Assembly: GCF_964253035.1 (NCBI RefSeq)
Contig: NZ_CAXUQL020000001.1
Coordinates: forward strand, 4,960,001 to 5,024,000
DNA length: 64,000 bases
From: Pseudorhodoferax sp032153935
GTDB lineage: Bacteria; Pseudomonadota; Gammaproteobacteria; Burkholderiales; Burkholderiaceae_C
Direction of reading: 5' to 3'
Below the pieces are notes generated by a model. The model ran no database searches and had not been told where the DNA came from. It saw only the letters and a list, made by a program, of their open reading frames with translations. The first letter of the stretch is position 1. Each line of letters opens with the position of its first letter. The position numbers and the translations under genes were made by a program. Positions 43,664-54,532 of this stretch are shown piece by piece.

Positions 43664-44887
43664 ATGAATCCCCTGCTCGCCCGCCTGCAGCCCTACCCGT
43701 TCGAACGGCTGCGCCAGTTGTTTGCCGGCGTCACGCCACCGCCCGGCCTGCGCCCCATCAGCCTGGGCATCGGCGAACCCAAGCACCCGACCCCACCGTT
43801 CATCCAGGCCGCGCTGGCCGGTGACCTGCGCGAGGGCCTGGCCGGCTACCCGCCCACGGCCGGCACGCCCGCGCTGCGCGCCGCCTTCACGGGCTGGTTG
43901 CAGCGCCGCTACGGTCTGGCGCTGGACAGCACCCAGGTGCTGCCCGTCAACGGCTCGCGCGAGGCCTTGTTCTCCTTCGCGCAGACCGTCGTCGACCCGA
44001 CGCTGCCTGGCGCCACCGTGGTGTGCCCCAATCCCTTCTACCAGATCTACGAGGGCGCGGCCCTGCTGGCTGGCGCCGAGCCCTACTACGCGCCGAGCGA
44101 CCCGCAACGCAACTTCGCGGTGGACTGGGACAGCGTGCCAGAGGCCGTCTGGGCCCGCACCCAGCTGCTCTATGTCTGCTCGCCCGGCAACCCCACGGGC
44201 GCCGTGATGCCGCTGGACGAGTGGCGCAAGCTGTTCGAACTGTCCGACCGGCACGGCTTCGTGATCGCCTCGGACGAGTGCTACAGCGAGATCTACTTCG
44301 GCGCCACCCCGCCGCTGGGCGGCCTGGAAGCCGCGGCGCAGCTGGGCCGCGGCGATCTGCGCAACATCGTGGCGTTCACGAGCCTGTCCAAGCGCAGCAA
44401 CGTGCCGGGCATGCGCTCGGGCTTCGTCGCGGGCGACGCGGCGCTGATGCAGCAGTACCTGCTCTACCGCACCTACCACGGCAGCGCCATGAGCCCGGTG
44501 GTGCAGACGGCCTCCATCGCGGCCTGGAACGACGAGGCGCATGTCGAGGCCAACCGCGCGCTGTACCGCGAGAAGTTCGCCGCCGTCACGCCGCTCCTGG
44601 CCGAAGTGATGGACGTGCGCCTGCCCGATGCCGGCTTCTACCTGTGGGCCGGCGTGCCGCTGCGCCCGGGCGAGGCGGCCGAGGGCAGCGATGCGCGCTT
44701 CGCCCGCGAGTTGCTCGCTCAATACAATGTGACGGTCCTGCCCGGCAGCTACCTCGCCCGCGAGGCCGCAGGCCTCAACCCTGGCCAGGGGCGCGTGCGC
44801 ATGGCCCTGGTGGCCGAGACCGCCGAATGCGTGGAAGCCGCGCAGCGCATCGTTCAATTCATCCAATCGAGACCGCAAACAGCATGA
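43664..44887 (+). CDS. dapC: Succinyldiaminopimelate transaminase
   Basis: 407 residues. Fold-type I PLP aminotransferase: NGSREALFSFAQTVVDP, CSPGNPTGAVMPLDEW (substrate/cofactor Asn), SDECYSEIYFG and the Schiff-base Lys in SLSKRSNVPGMRSGFV. With DapD and DapE it forms the succinylase branch from tetrahydrodipicolinate to LL-diaminopimelate for lysine and peptidoglycan. The N-terminus NPLLARLQPYPFERLRQLF is that of the DapC subfamily. It overlaps dapD by ATGA. The start is preceded directly by a -10-like hexamer rather than a ribosome-binding site. Confidence 0.95.
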   Translation: MNPLLARLQPYPFERLRQLFAGVTPPPGLRPISLGIGEPKHPTPPFIQAALAGDLREGLAGYPPTAGTPALRAAFTGWLQRRYGLALDSTQVLPVNGSREALFSFAQTVVDPTLPGATVVCPNPFYQIYEGAALLAGAEPYYAPSDPQRNFAVDWDSVPEAVWARTQLLYVCSPGNPTGAVMPLDEWRKLFELSDRHGFVIASDECYSEIYFGATPPLGGLEAAAQLGRGDLRNIVAFTSLSKRSNVPGMRSGFVAGDAALMQQYLLYRTYHGSAMSPVVQTASIAAWNDEAHVEANRALYREKFAAVTPLLAEVMDVRLPDAGFYLWAGVPLRPGEAAEGSDARFARELLAQYNVTVLPGSYLAREAAGLNPGQGRVRMALVAETAECVEAAQRIVQFIQSRPQTA

Positions 44888-45717
44888 GCCAACAGCTTCA
44901 AACCACCATCGACAACGCCTGGGAGAACCGGGCCAGCCTGTCGCCCCAATCCGCCCCCAAGGAGGTGCAGGACGCCGTCGAGCACGTGATTGCCGAACTC
45001 AACAACGGCAAGCTGCGCGTGGCCACGCGCGAAGGCGTGGGCCAGTGGACCGTGCACCAGTGGATCAAGAAGGCGGTGCTGCTGTCCTTCCGCCTGAAGG
45101 ACAACGAGGTCATGCAGGCCGGCGCGCTGGGCTTCTACGACAAGGTGCAGACCAAGTTCTCGCACCTGTCGGCCGAAGAGATGAAGGCCACCGGCGTGCG
45201 CGTGGTGCCGCCGGCCGTGGCGCGCCGCGGCAGCTTCGTCGCCAAGGGCGCGATCCTGATGCCCAGCTACGTGAACATCGGCGCCTACGTGGACGAAGGC
45301 ACCATGGTCGACACCTGGGCCACCGTGGGCAGTTGCGCCCAGGTCGGCAAGAACGTGCACCTGTCCGGCGGCGTGGGCCTGGGCGGCGTGCTGGAGCCGC
45401 TGCAGGCGAATCCGACCATCATCGAGGACAACTGCTTCATCGGCGCACGCTCCGAGGTCGTCGAAGGCGTGATCGTCGAGGAGAACTCCGTGATCGGCAT
45501 GGGCGTGTACATCGGCCAGAGCACGCCGATCTTCAAGCGCGACACCGGCGAGATCATCTATGGCCGCGTGCCCTCGGGCAGCGTCGTCGTCAGCGGCGGC
45601 CTGCACAAGAAGACCGCCAACGGCACGGACTACTCGACCTACGCCGCCGTCATCGTCAAGACCGTGGACGCGCAGACCCGCGCCAAGACCAGTCTGAACG
45701 ACCTGCTGCGCGATTGA
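44884..45717 (+). CDS. dapD: 2,3,4,5-tetrahydropyridine-2,6-dicarboxylate N-succinyltransferase
   Basis: 277 residues, the family length (about 274). The left-handed beta-helix of hexapeptide repeats runs from about residue 100 to 230 (GAILMPSYVNIGAYVDEGTMVD, IGARSEVVEGVIVEENSVIG). Transfers succinyl from succinyl-CoA to tetrahydrodipicolinate. The N-terminal helical domain includes KKAVLLSFRLKDNEVM. ATG overlaps the dapC stop; upstream in-frame sequence lies in dapC. Confidence 0.97.
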   Translation: MSQQLQTTIDNAWENRASLSPQSAPKEVQDAVEHVIAELNNGKLRVATREGVGQWTVHQWIKKAVLLSFRLKDNEVMQAGALGFYDKVQTKFSHLSAEEMKATGVRVVPPAVARRGSFVAKGAILMPSYVNIGAYVDEGTMVDTWATVGSCAQVGKNVHLSGGVGLGGVLEPLQANPTIIEDNCFIGARSEVVEGVIVEENSVIGMGVYIGQSTPIFKRDTGEIIYGRVPSGSVVVSGGLHKKTANGTDYSTYAAVIVKTVDAQTRAKTSLNDLLRD

Positions 45718-45740
45718 GTGCGCCACCCGGAGGCCCGACC

Positions 45741-46883
45741 ATGAGCACGATGGAACGCATCCTGCGCCTGATGCAGGAGAAGAAGGCCTCCGACCTGTTC
45801 CTGTCGGCCAACGCGCCGGCTCAGCTCAAGATCAACGGGTTGACCGTGCCGATCAACAGCCAGGTACTGCCGTTCGACGCACCCGTCAAACTGTTGGCCG
45901 AGGTGGTCTCGGCACAGCAGATCCAGGAGCTCGACCGTACCGGCGAGCTCAATGCCGCGGTGTCGCTGAGCGGCGTCGGCCGCTTTCGCGTCAGTGCCAT
46001 GCGCCAGCGCGGCAGCTACGCCGTGGTGGTGCGCTACATCAACACCGAGATCCCCACCCTGGAATCACTCAAGGTGCCCGCCGTGCTGGCCGACCTGGTG
46101 CAGCGCCGGCGCGGCCTGCTGCTCGTGGTCGGTGCCACGGGCGCCGGCAAGACGACCACGCTGGCGGCCATGATGGACCACCGCAACGAGCGCCAGAGCG
46201 GCCACATCCTGACCATCGAGGAACCCATCGAGTTCCTGTTCAAGAACAAGAAGTCCATCGTCAACCAGCGCGAGATCGGCACCGACACGCAGTCGCTGCA
46301 GGTGGCGCTCAAGAACGCGCTGCGCCAGGCGCCCGACGTGATCCTGATCGGCGAGATCCGCGACCGCGAGACCATGTCGGCCGCCATCGCCTACGCCCAG
46401 ACCGGCCATCTGTGCCTGGCCACGCTGCACGCCAACAACAGCTACCAGGCGCTCAACCGCATCCTGAACTTCTACCCGGTCGAGGTGCGGCCCACCATGC
46501 TGGGCGACCTGGGCGCCGTGCTGCAGGCCGTGGTCTCCCAGCGGCTGCTGCGCACCGTGCGCGGCGACCGCGTGCCGGCGGTGGAGGTGCTCATGAACAC
46601 CGCGCTCGTATCCGAAATGATCGAGCATGGCGATTTCTCCGGCGTCAAGGAAGCCATGGAGAAGTCCATCGCCGAGGGCTCGCAGACCTTCGAGGCCGAC
46701 ATCGCACGGCTCATCACCGAAGGCGTGATCGAGCGCCAGGAAGGCCTGTCCCACGCCGATTCGGCCACCAACCTGATGTGGCGGCTGCAGAACGACTTCA
46801 CGCGCGGCACAGTGGCCACTGCACCCGCTGTGCCGGACGACGAACCCTCGTTCACCGAGATCACGCTGGACGTGAAGAACTGA
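45741..46883 (+). CDS. pilU: PilT/PilU-type twitching motility ATPase
   Basis: 380 residues. Secretion ATPase of the retraction class: Walker A GATGAGKTTTLAAMMD (about 130), Asp box HILTIEEPIEFLFKNKKS, Walker B ALRQAPDVILIGEIRDRETM and His box HLCLATLHANNSYQAL. The N-terminal SDLFLSANAPAQLKINGL and extended C-terminus (about 350-380) point to PilU rather than PilT; PilU aids PilT in pilus retraction. It lies between dapD (23 bp) and dapE (4 bp), a position that is functionally odd but fits a conserved gene order. No other pilus gene is in the window. GGAGG precedes the ATG. Confidence 0.88.
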   Translation: MSTMERILRLMQEKKASDLFLSANAPAQLKINGLTVPINSQVLPFDAPVKLLAEVVSAQQIQELDRTGELNAAVSLSGVGRFRVSAMRQRGSYAVVVRYINTEIPTLESLKVPAVLADLVQRRRGLLLVVGATGAGKTTTLAAMMDHRNERQSGHILTIEEPIEFLFKNKKSIVNQREIGTDTQSLQVALKNALRQAPDVILIGEIRDRETMSAAIAYAQTGHLCLATLHANNSYQALNRILNFYPVEVRPTMLGDLGAVLQAVVSQRLLRTVRGDRVPAVEVLMNTALVSEMIEHGDFSGVKEAMEKSIAEGSQTFEADIARLITEGVIERQEGLSHADSATNLMWRLQNDFTRGTVATAPAVPDDEPSFTEITLDVKN

Positions 46884-46887
46884 TCCC

Positions 46888-48045
46888 ATGAATTCCACCC
46901 TGCGGCTGGCTGAGCAGCTGATCGCCCAGCCTTCCATCACCCCCGAAGACGGCCGATGCCAGGCCCTGGTCGCTGAGCGCCTGGCGCCGCTGGGCTTCGC
47001 CAGCGAGTCCATCGTCAGCGGCCCGGCGGATTTCCGCGTGACCAACCTGTGGGCGCGCCGCGCCGGCAGTGCCGCCGCTGCGCGCACGCTGGTCTTCGCC
47101 GGCCACACCGACGTGGTGCCCACCGGCCCGCTGGCGCAATGGACCAGCGACCCGTTCACGCCCACACACCGCGACGGCCGGCTCTACGGCCGCGGCGCCG
47201 CGGACATGAAGACCTCGCTGGCGGCCTTCGTCGTCGCCACCGAGGAGTTCCTCGCCGGCACACCTGCGCCCGCGCTGTCGATCGCGGTGCTCTTGACCAG
47301 CGATGAGGAAGGCCCGGCGCGCGACGGCACGGTGGTGGTCTGCGAGCGCCTGCGCGCGCGCGGCGAGCGCATCGACTGGTGCATCGTCGGCGAGCCGACC
47401 TCGGTCGAGCAGACCGGCGACATGGTCAAGAACGGCCGGCGCGGCACCATGGGCGGCAAGCTCACGGTACTGGGCATCCAGGGCCACATCGCCTACCCGC
47501 AGCTGGCGCGCAATCCGATCCACCAGGCGCTGCCGGCGCTGGCCGAACTGGCCGCGACCACCTGGGACCAGGGCAATGCCTTCTTCCAGCCGACCAGCTT
47601 CCAGATCAGCAACATCCACGGCGGCACGGGCGCGAGCAACGTGATCCCGGGCGATGTCGTGGTCGACTTCAACTTCCGCTTCTGCACCGAGTCCACGGCC
47701 GAAGGCCTGCAGCAGCGCGTGCGCGAAGTGCTGGACCGCCATGGCCTGGAGTACCGGCTGGACTGGACCGTGGGCGGCCTGCCCTTCCTGACCACGCCGG
47801 GGCCCCTGGTCGAGGCCGTGCGCGAGGCCATCGCAGCCGAGACCGGCTTGACGACCGAGCTGTCGACCACGGGTGGCACCAGCGACGGCCGCTTCATCGC
47901 CCAGATCTGCCCCGAAGTCATCGAACTGGGCCCGCCCAACGCCACGATCCACAAGATCGATGAGAACGTGCGCGTGGCCGACATCGAACCGCTCAAGAAC
48001 ATCTACCGCGGCGTGCTGGAACGGCTGGACCGGTCGTTGCGGTGA
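46888..48045 (+). CDS. dapE: Succinyl-diaminopimelate desuccinylase
   Basis: 385 residues. Di-zinc M20 peptidase-family enzyme that hydrolyses N-succinyl-LL-diaminopimelate. Metal and catalytic motifs: FAGHTDVVPTG (His ligand, Asp), GRGAADMKTS (bridging Asp), TSDEEGPARDGT (catalytic Glu and ligand Glu), GEPTS and the C-terminal GGTSDGRF and ATIHKIDE (His ligand). Central dimerisation lid (about 180-290) is present. Overlaps prmB by four bases (GTGA). Confidence 0.97.
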   Translation: MNSTLRLAEQLIAQPSITPEDGRCQALVAERLAPLGFASESIVSGPADFRVTNLWARRAGSAAAARTLVFAGHTDVVPTGPLAQWTSDPFTPTHRDGRLYGRGAADMKTSLAAFVVATEEFLAGTPAPALSIAVLLTSDEEGPARDGTVVVCERLRARGERIDWCIVGEPTSVEQTGDMVKNGRRGTMGGKLTVLGIQGHIAYPQLARNPIHQALPALAELAATTWDQGNAFFQPTSFQISNIHGGTGASNVIPGDVVVDFNFRFCTESTAEGLQQRVREVLDRHGLEYRLDWTVGGLPFLTTPGPLVEAVREAIAAETGLTTELSTTGGTSDGRFIAQICPEVIELGPPNATIHKIDENVRVADIEPLKNIYRGVLERLDRSLR

Positions 48046-48911
48046 GCACCGTTCTGCAGACCATCGAAGCCGCGGCCACGCGGCTGGAGCAGGCCGGCGT
48101 GGCCTTCGGCCATGGCACGCTCAACGCGTTCGACGAGGCCGCCTGGCTGGTGCTGTGGCGCCTGGGCCTGCCGCTGGACGCGCTGGACGATGTGGCCGAG
48201 CAGCCCGTGGACGCCAACGGCCAGGCCCAGGTCGATGCGCTGCTGGGCGAACGCATCGCGACCCGCAAGCCTGCTGCCTACCTCACGCACGAAGCCTGGC
48301 TGCAGGACGTGCCCTTCTACGTGGACGAGCGCGCCATCGTGCCGCGCTCCTTCATCGCCGAACTGCTGGCCGATGGCTCCATCGACCCCTGGCTGGGCAA
48401 CCACACGCACCGCGTGCTCGACCTGTGCACCGGCAACGGCAGCCTGGCGGTGCTGGCGGCCATGGCCTGGCCCGAGGTTCAAGTGGAAGCTGCCGACCTG
48501 TCGCCCGATGCCCTGGCCGTGGCCCGCATCAATGTGGACAAACACGCGTTGGCCGATCGCATCACGCTCATCGAATCTGACGGACTGGCCGGTGTGTCCG
48601 GACCGTTCGACCTGGTGCTGTGCAATCCGCCCTACGTCAACAGCGACAGCATGGCCGTCCTGCCCGCCGAGTACCAGGCCGAACCGACACTGGCGCTGGC
48701 AGGCGGGAAAGACGGGATGGACTTCATCCGCAAACTGCTGCAAGAGGTTTCTGCGAAAATGGCGCCTTTCGCGGTGTTGGTGCTGGAAATCGGCAATGAG
48801 CGCCCCTACTTCGAAGCCGCTTTCCCCGCGCTCGAAGTGGTGTGGCTGGACACCAGCGCTGGCGCAGACCAGGTGCTGCTGGTGACGCGCGAAGCACTCG
48901 GCCTCCTTTGA
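48042..48911 (+). CDS. prmB: 50S ribosomal protein L3 N5-glutamine methyltransferase
   Basis: 289 residues from a GTG overlapping the dapE stop. SAM-dependent Gln methyltransferase of the HemK family: VLDLCTGNGSLAVLAA (SAM loop), and the LCNPPYVNS motif that binds the glutamine amide. The N-terminal helical domain is the long PrmB form, and the stretch PRSFIAELLADG before the SAM loop favours PrmB over PrmC. Modifies ribosomal protein L3 during 50S assembly. Last gene of the dap block before the ABC-F gene. Confidence 0.92.
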   Translation: MSTVLQTIEAAATRLEQAGVAFGHGTLNAFDEAAWLVLWRLGLPLDALDDVAEQPVDANGQAQVDALLGERIATRKPAAYLTHEAWLQDVPFYVDERAIVPRSFIAELLADGSIDPWLGNHTHRVLDLCTGNGSLAVLAAMAWPEVQVEAADLSPDALAVARINVDKHALADRITLIESDGLAGVSGPFDLVLCNPPYVNSDSMAVLPAEYQAEPTLALAGGKDGMDFIRKLLQEVSAKMAPFAVLVLEIGNERPYFEAAFPALEVVWLDTSAGADQVLLVTREALGLL

Positions 48912-48948
48912 ATTTTTCGATCACCGCAGCATGGTGGTCCTCATCACC

Positions 48949-50913
<1,965 letters not shown>

Positions 50914-50973
50914 CAAGTGGGCGGCCGGGCTTCATGTACATTGCTCCGGCCTTCCACTTCCCTTGCATACACC

Positions 50974-51222
50974 ATGTTCTCTCTGATCGGCACCATCATC
51001 GTCGGCTTCATCGTGGGTCTGCTGGCCCGGGCGTTCAAGCCCGGCGACGACAAGCTCGGCATCATCATGACGTCCATCCTGGGCATCGCCGGCTCGCTGC
51101 TGGCGGGCTGGGCCGGCCAGAAAATGGGCTGGTACGCGCCGGGCGATCCGGCCGGCTGGATCGCATCCATCGTCGGCGCCATCGTGCTGCTGCTCGTCTA
51201 CGGGATGGTCAAGGGCAAGTAG
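50974..51222 (+). CDS. GlsB/YeaQ/YmgE-family small membrane protein
   Basis: 82 residues from ATG 50974 (the longer frame from 50917 is not family-like). Three short hydrophobic helices with FSLIGTIIVGFIVGLLARAF, KLGIIMTSILGIAGSLLAGW and GWIASIVGAIVLLLVYGMV, the transglycosylase-associated-protein family seen in stress responses. Exact function unknown. The next gene begins 5 bp after the stop, suggesting co-expression. Confidence 0.88.
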   Translation: MFSLIGTIIVGFIVGLLARAFKPGDDKLGIIMTSILGIAGSLLAGWAGQKMGWYAPGDPAGWIASIVGAIVLLLVYGMVKGK

Positions 51223-51227
51223 GCACC

Positions 51228-51755
51228 ATGGCCACGGCGCTCGAACTGGCCCAGGGCGACGAGCGCCTCGTCGCGGCCGTTCGGCGCGGCCGGCGCATGT
51301 TGCACGGCAAGGCCATGGTCGCTGCGGCGGCCAGCGCCGTGCCCGTGCCGGGCCTGGACTGGGCTGTCGACGCCGCCGTGCTGTCGCGGCTCATCCCGGC
51401 CGTCAGCGCCGAGTTCGGCCTCACGGCGGAACAGATCGGGCGCCTTGAGCCGCGCCAGCGCGACCAGGTCCAGAAGGCTGTCAACATGGTCGGCTCCGTG
51501 CTGATCGGCAAGTTCATCACCCGCGACCTCGTGCTCAAGGCCGCCGCCGCCGTGGGCATGCGGCTCACGACCAAGCAGGCCGCCAAGTACGTGCCGTTCG
51601 CGGGCCAGGCGATCTCCGCACTGGTCGGCTACAGCGCGATCCGCTTCCTCGGCGAGGAACACCTCAAGGACTGCGTGCGCGTGGCGCGCGAGGCGCAACT
51701 CGTGCTGCCCGAACCCACACTGCGCAAGCGGCTGCTGCTGCCCGGCCGCGCCTGA
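51228..51755 (+). CDS. Uncharacterised protein, DUF697/EcsC-like helical
   Basis: 175 residues. Contains a Gly/Ala-rich amphipathic stretch AAAASAVPVPGLDWAVDAA and a second GKFITRDLVLKAAAAVGMRL, then KYVPFAGQAISALVGYSAIRF; the VPVPGLD and VPFAGQ loops bounded by helices are typical of small membrane-associated DUF697/EcsC-like proteins. Probably peripheral or inserted in the inner membrane. It is paired with the GlsB-like gene 5 bp upstream. Function unknown. Confidence 0.72.
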   Translation: MATALELAQGDERLVAAVRRGRRMLHGKAMVAAAASAVPVPGLDWAVDAAVLSRLIPAVSAEFGLTAEQIGRLEPRQRDQVQKAVNMVGSVLIGKFITRDLVLKAAAAVGMRLTTKQAAKYVPFAGQAISALVGYSAIRFLGEEHLKDCVRVAREAQLVLPEPTLRKRLLLPGRA

Positions 51756-51767
51756 GCGCCGTGCGCC

Positions 51768-52256
51768 TCAATGCCGGAACGGCTTGAGGTCCAGCAGGAT
51801 GGTCACGGTCTGGCGGTTGCCTTCGACGGCCACCGCGATGCGGGCGCCGCACTGGCTGGTCTGGCCCGGCCGGCTCTCGTAGGCCAGGCGGCGCTGGAAG
51901 CGCGAGGCATCGCCGTCGAACAGAAAGCCCACGCGGTGGCCACCAACGCGCACCTCGACCCGGCCGCCCACCTCTCTGGGCGCATGCAGGGTCGCCATGC
52001 ACATGGGGCCGCGTTCGGCCAGCGCCGCATACAGCACGGCCTGGTGCCGCTCTGTGTCGGTGACCGCGAAGTCGAAGCGGCCCAGGACCTGCCAGTGGTG
52101 CAGGTCGGTGGCCTGCGCACCGCTGCCGGCCCCGGCGCCGAAGTCCGAAACGGCCAGCGCATACAGGTCACCGGCCGGATCGACGCGCGACCGCACCAGG
52201 CGCCACAACAGGAGCACCGCAGCGCCGCCACCCAGGGCCATGACCAGTTCAGACAT
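51768..52256 (-). CDS. Uncharacterised protein with one N-terminal membrane helix
   Basis: 162 residues. Residues 5-22 (VMALGGGAAVLLLWRLVRS) form one membrane anchor; the rest is a soluble beta-rich domain without recognised motif (HHWQVLGRFDFAVTD, RVEVRVGGHRVGFLFDGD). The ATG at 52256 lacks a strong ribosome-binding site. It converges with the preceding gene and follows acs in the same direction (140 bp gap holding two inverted repeats). Coding status is supported by codon-position GC pattern seen in its translation, not by homology. Confidence 0.6.
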   Translation of the reverse strand: MSELVMALGGGAAVLLLWRLVRSRVDPAGDLYALAVSDFGAGAGSGAQATDLHHWQVLGRFDFAVTDTERHQAVLYAALAERGPMCMATLHAPREVGGRVEVRVGGHRVGFLFDGDASRFQRRLAYESRPGQTSQCGARIAVAVEGNRQTVTILLDLKPFRH

Positions 52257-52364
52257 CGAATCCCCCGAGCGCTTGGTGTGCGCGGTTTCTGCTAGGCCTG
52301 CGTTCGCGCCACGGTGGCGAAACGCAGTGCAGCAAACAAAGGGTTTTACCGGATTCAGGGTGGC

Positions 52365-52385
52365 CTGCGCAAGCCCCTTGCGCAG
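52365..52385 (-). terminator. Hairpin after acs
   Basis: CTGCGCAAG (52365-52373) and CTTGCGCAG (52377-52385) form a perfect 9-bp stem with a 3-nt loop, 11 bp beyond the acs stop. There is no U tract, so it may be a processing or rho-assisted end. Confidence 0.4.
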
Positions 52386-52396
52386 CCCTTGTCGAA

Positions 52397-54361
52397 TCAG
52401 TTGGCCTGGGCCAACTGCTCCAGGATGGCCGGATTCTCCAGCGTGCTGGTGTCCTGCGTGATCGCCTCGCCCTTGGCGATGGAGCGCAGCAGCCGCCGCA
52501 TGATCTTGCCCGAGCGGGTCTTGGGCAGGTTGTCGCCGAAGCGGATGTCCTTGGGCTTGGCGATGGGGCCGATCTCCTTGGCCACCCAGTCGCGCAGTTC
52601 CTTGGCGATCTGCTTGGCCTCCTCGCCATGCGGACGCGGGCGCTTGAGCACGACGAAGGCGCAGACCGCTTCGCCCGTGGTGTCGTCAGGCCGGCCCACC
52701 ACCGCCGCCTCCGCCACGAGGTCGGTCTTGGCCACCAGCGCCGATTCGATCTCCATGGTGCCCATGCGGTGGCCCGAGACGTTCAGCACGTCGTCGATGC
52801 GGCCCGTGATCGTGAAGTAGCCGGTCTGCGCATCGCGGATCGCACCGTCGCCGGCCAGGTAGTAGCCCTTGAGCTCGGGCGGGTAGTAGCTCTTGACGAA
52901 GCGCTCGGCATCGCCCCAGATGGTGCGGATCATGCCGGGCCAGGGGCGCTTGACCACGAGGATGCCGCCGTGCCCGTGCGGCACGTCGTTGCCGGTCTCG
53001 TCGACGATGGCGGCGGCGATGCCCGGGAACGGCAGCGTGCACGAGCCCGGCACCAGCGTGGTGGCGCCCGGCAGCGGCGTGATCATGTGGCCGCCCGTCT
53101 CGGTCTGCCAGAAGGTGTCGACGATGGGGCAGCGGCCGCCGCCCACGTGTTCGTGGTACCACTCCCAGGCGGCCGGGTTGATCGGCTCGCCGACCGAGCC
53201 CAGGATGCGCAGGCTGGACAGGTCGTACTGCCTGGGGTGCACGGCCTCGTTGCCCTCGGCGGCCTTGATCAGCGAGCGGATCGCGGTCGGCGCCGTGTAG
53301 AACACCGTCACCTTGTGGTCCTGGATCATCTTCCAGAAGCGGCCCGCGTCCGGATAGGTCGGCACCCCTTCGAACACGATCTCGGTTGCGCCGAGCGCCA
53401 ACGGCCCGTAGGTGATGTAGCTGTGGCCCGTGACCCAGCCGATGTCGGCCGTGCACCAGAACACGTCGTCGTCCTTCAAATCGAAGGTCCACTTGGTCGT
53501 CACGGCTGCCTGCAGCAGGTAGCCGCCCGTGGAGTGCTGCACGCCCTTGGGCTTGCCCGTGGAACCCGAGGTGTAGAGCAGGAACAGCGGGTGCTCGGCC
53601 TCGACCCACTCGGGTTCGCACTTAGACGGTTGCCCTTCGGTCAGTTCGGCCAGCCACAGGTCGCGCGGCGCCAGGAACGGCACGGCCCCGCCTGTGCGGC
53701 GCGCCACCAGCACGTTGCGCACGCTCTCGCAGCCGCCCAGGCCGATGGCCTCGTCGACGATGGCTTTGAGCGGCAACTGCTTGCCGCCGCGCACCTGCTG
53801 GTCGGCCGTGATGACGATGGAGGCGCCGGTGTCGGCGATGCGGTCGCGCAGCGCCTGGGCCGAGAAGCCACCGAACACCACGGAATGGATGGCGCCGATG
53901 CGCGCGCAGGCCTGCATGGCGGCCACGCCGTCGATCGACATGGAGATGTAGATGACGACGCGGTCGCCCTTCTGCACACCCAGCGAGCGCAGCCCGTTCG
54001 CAATGCGGCAGGTGCGCTCCAGCAACTCGCTGTAGCTGACCTTGGTGACCTGACCGTCGTCGGCCTCGAAGATCAGTGCGGTCTTGGCGCCCAGGCCGCG
54101 CTCGACGTTGCGGTCCAGGCAGTTGTACGAGACGTTCAGCGTGCCGTCGGCGAACCACTTGAAGAACGGCGCCTGGCTGCTGTCCAGCACCTGGGTGAAG
54201 GGCGTCTGCCAGGTGATGAACTCGCGCGCCAGGCTGCTCCAGTAGCCCTCGGGGTCGGTCTCGGCCTGGGCCACCAGTTTGTCGTAGGCCGCACGGCCGG
54301 ACACATGGGCATTGCGGGCCAGCTCCGGCGGCGGTGCGTACTGGGCGGTGGCTTCGGTCAT
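52397..54361 (-). CDS. acs: Acetyl-CoA synthetase
   Basis: 654 residues from ATG 54361, with AGGAGA before it. Makes acetyl-CoA from acetate, ATP and CoA via acetyl-AMP. Signatures: LLYTSGSTGKPKGVQHSTGG (P-loop), WCTADIGWVTGHSYITYGPL, YGAP-type VDTFWQTETGGHM, and C-terminal KTRSGKIMRRLL whose Lys is the site of inhibitory acetylation in this family. Upstream codons to 54457 lie in the divergent promoter. Divergent from the kinase/regulator pair and DUF485-actP, giving an acetate scavenging module. Confidence 0.97.
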   Translation of the reverse strand: MTEATAQYAPPPELARNAHVSGRAAYDKLVAQAETDPEGYWSSLAREFITWQTPFTQVLDSSQAPFFKWFADGTLNVSYNCLDRNVERGLGAKTALIFEADDGQVTKVSYSELLERTCRIANGLRSLGVQKGDRVVIYISMSIDGVAAMQACARIGAIHSVVFGGFSAQALRDRIADTGASIVITADQQVRGGKQLPLKAIVDEAIGLGGCESVRNVLVARRTGGAVPFLAPRDLWLAELTEGQPSKCEPEWVEAEHPLFLLYTSGSTGKPKGVQHSTGGYLLQAAVTTKWTFDLKDDDVFWCTADIGWVTGHSYITYGPLALGATEIVFEGVPTYPDAGRFWKMIQDHKVTVFYTAPTAIRSLIKAAEGNEAVHPRQYDLSSLRILGSVGEPINPAAWEWYHEHVGGGRCPIVDTFWQTETGGHMITPLPGATTLVPGSCTLPFPGIAAAIVDETGNDVPHGHGGILVVKRPWPGMIRTIWGDAERFVKSYYPPELKGYYLAGDGAIRDAQTGYFTITGRIDDVLNVSGHRMGTMEIESALVAKTDLVAEAAVVGRPDDTTGEAVCAFVVLKRPRPHGEEAKQIAKELRDWVAKEIGPIAKPKDIRFGDNLPKTRSGKIMRRLLRSIAKGEAITQDTSTLENPAILEQLAQAN

Positions 54362-54532
54362 CTCGTCTCCTGGTGCACGATGCGGATGGTTGGGACGGGA
54401 CGATTGCATCACATCGCCCGTCGCATTGGCCGCCAGCATCCACCAGGAACGTTGCACGACCGTGCCCCAAACTTAACAAATGTTTGCACCATACCCTGAC
54501 GCCGTCGCAGGCGTTACCCTCGGGCCGACGCC

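Noticed and set aside
54362..54532. Repeated TTGCA(C/T) motifs in the acs/kinase intergenic region as binding sites
   Set aside because: Copies at 54404, 54452 and 54484 are too short and irregularly spaced (48 and 32 bp) to support a site.
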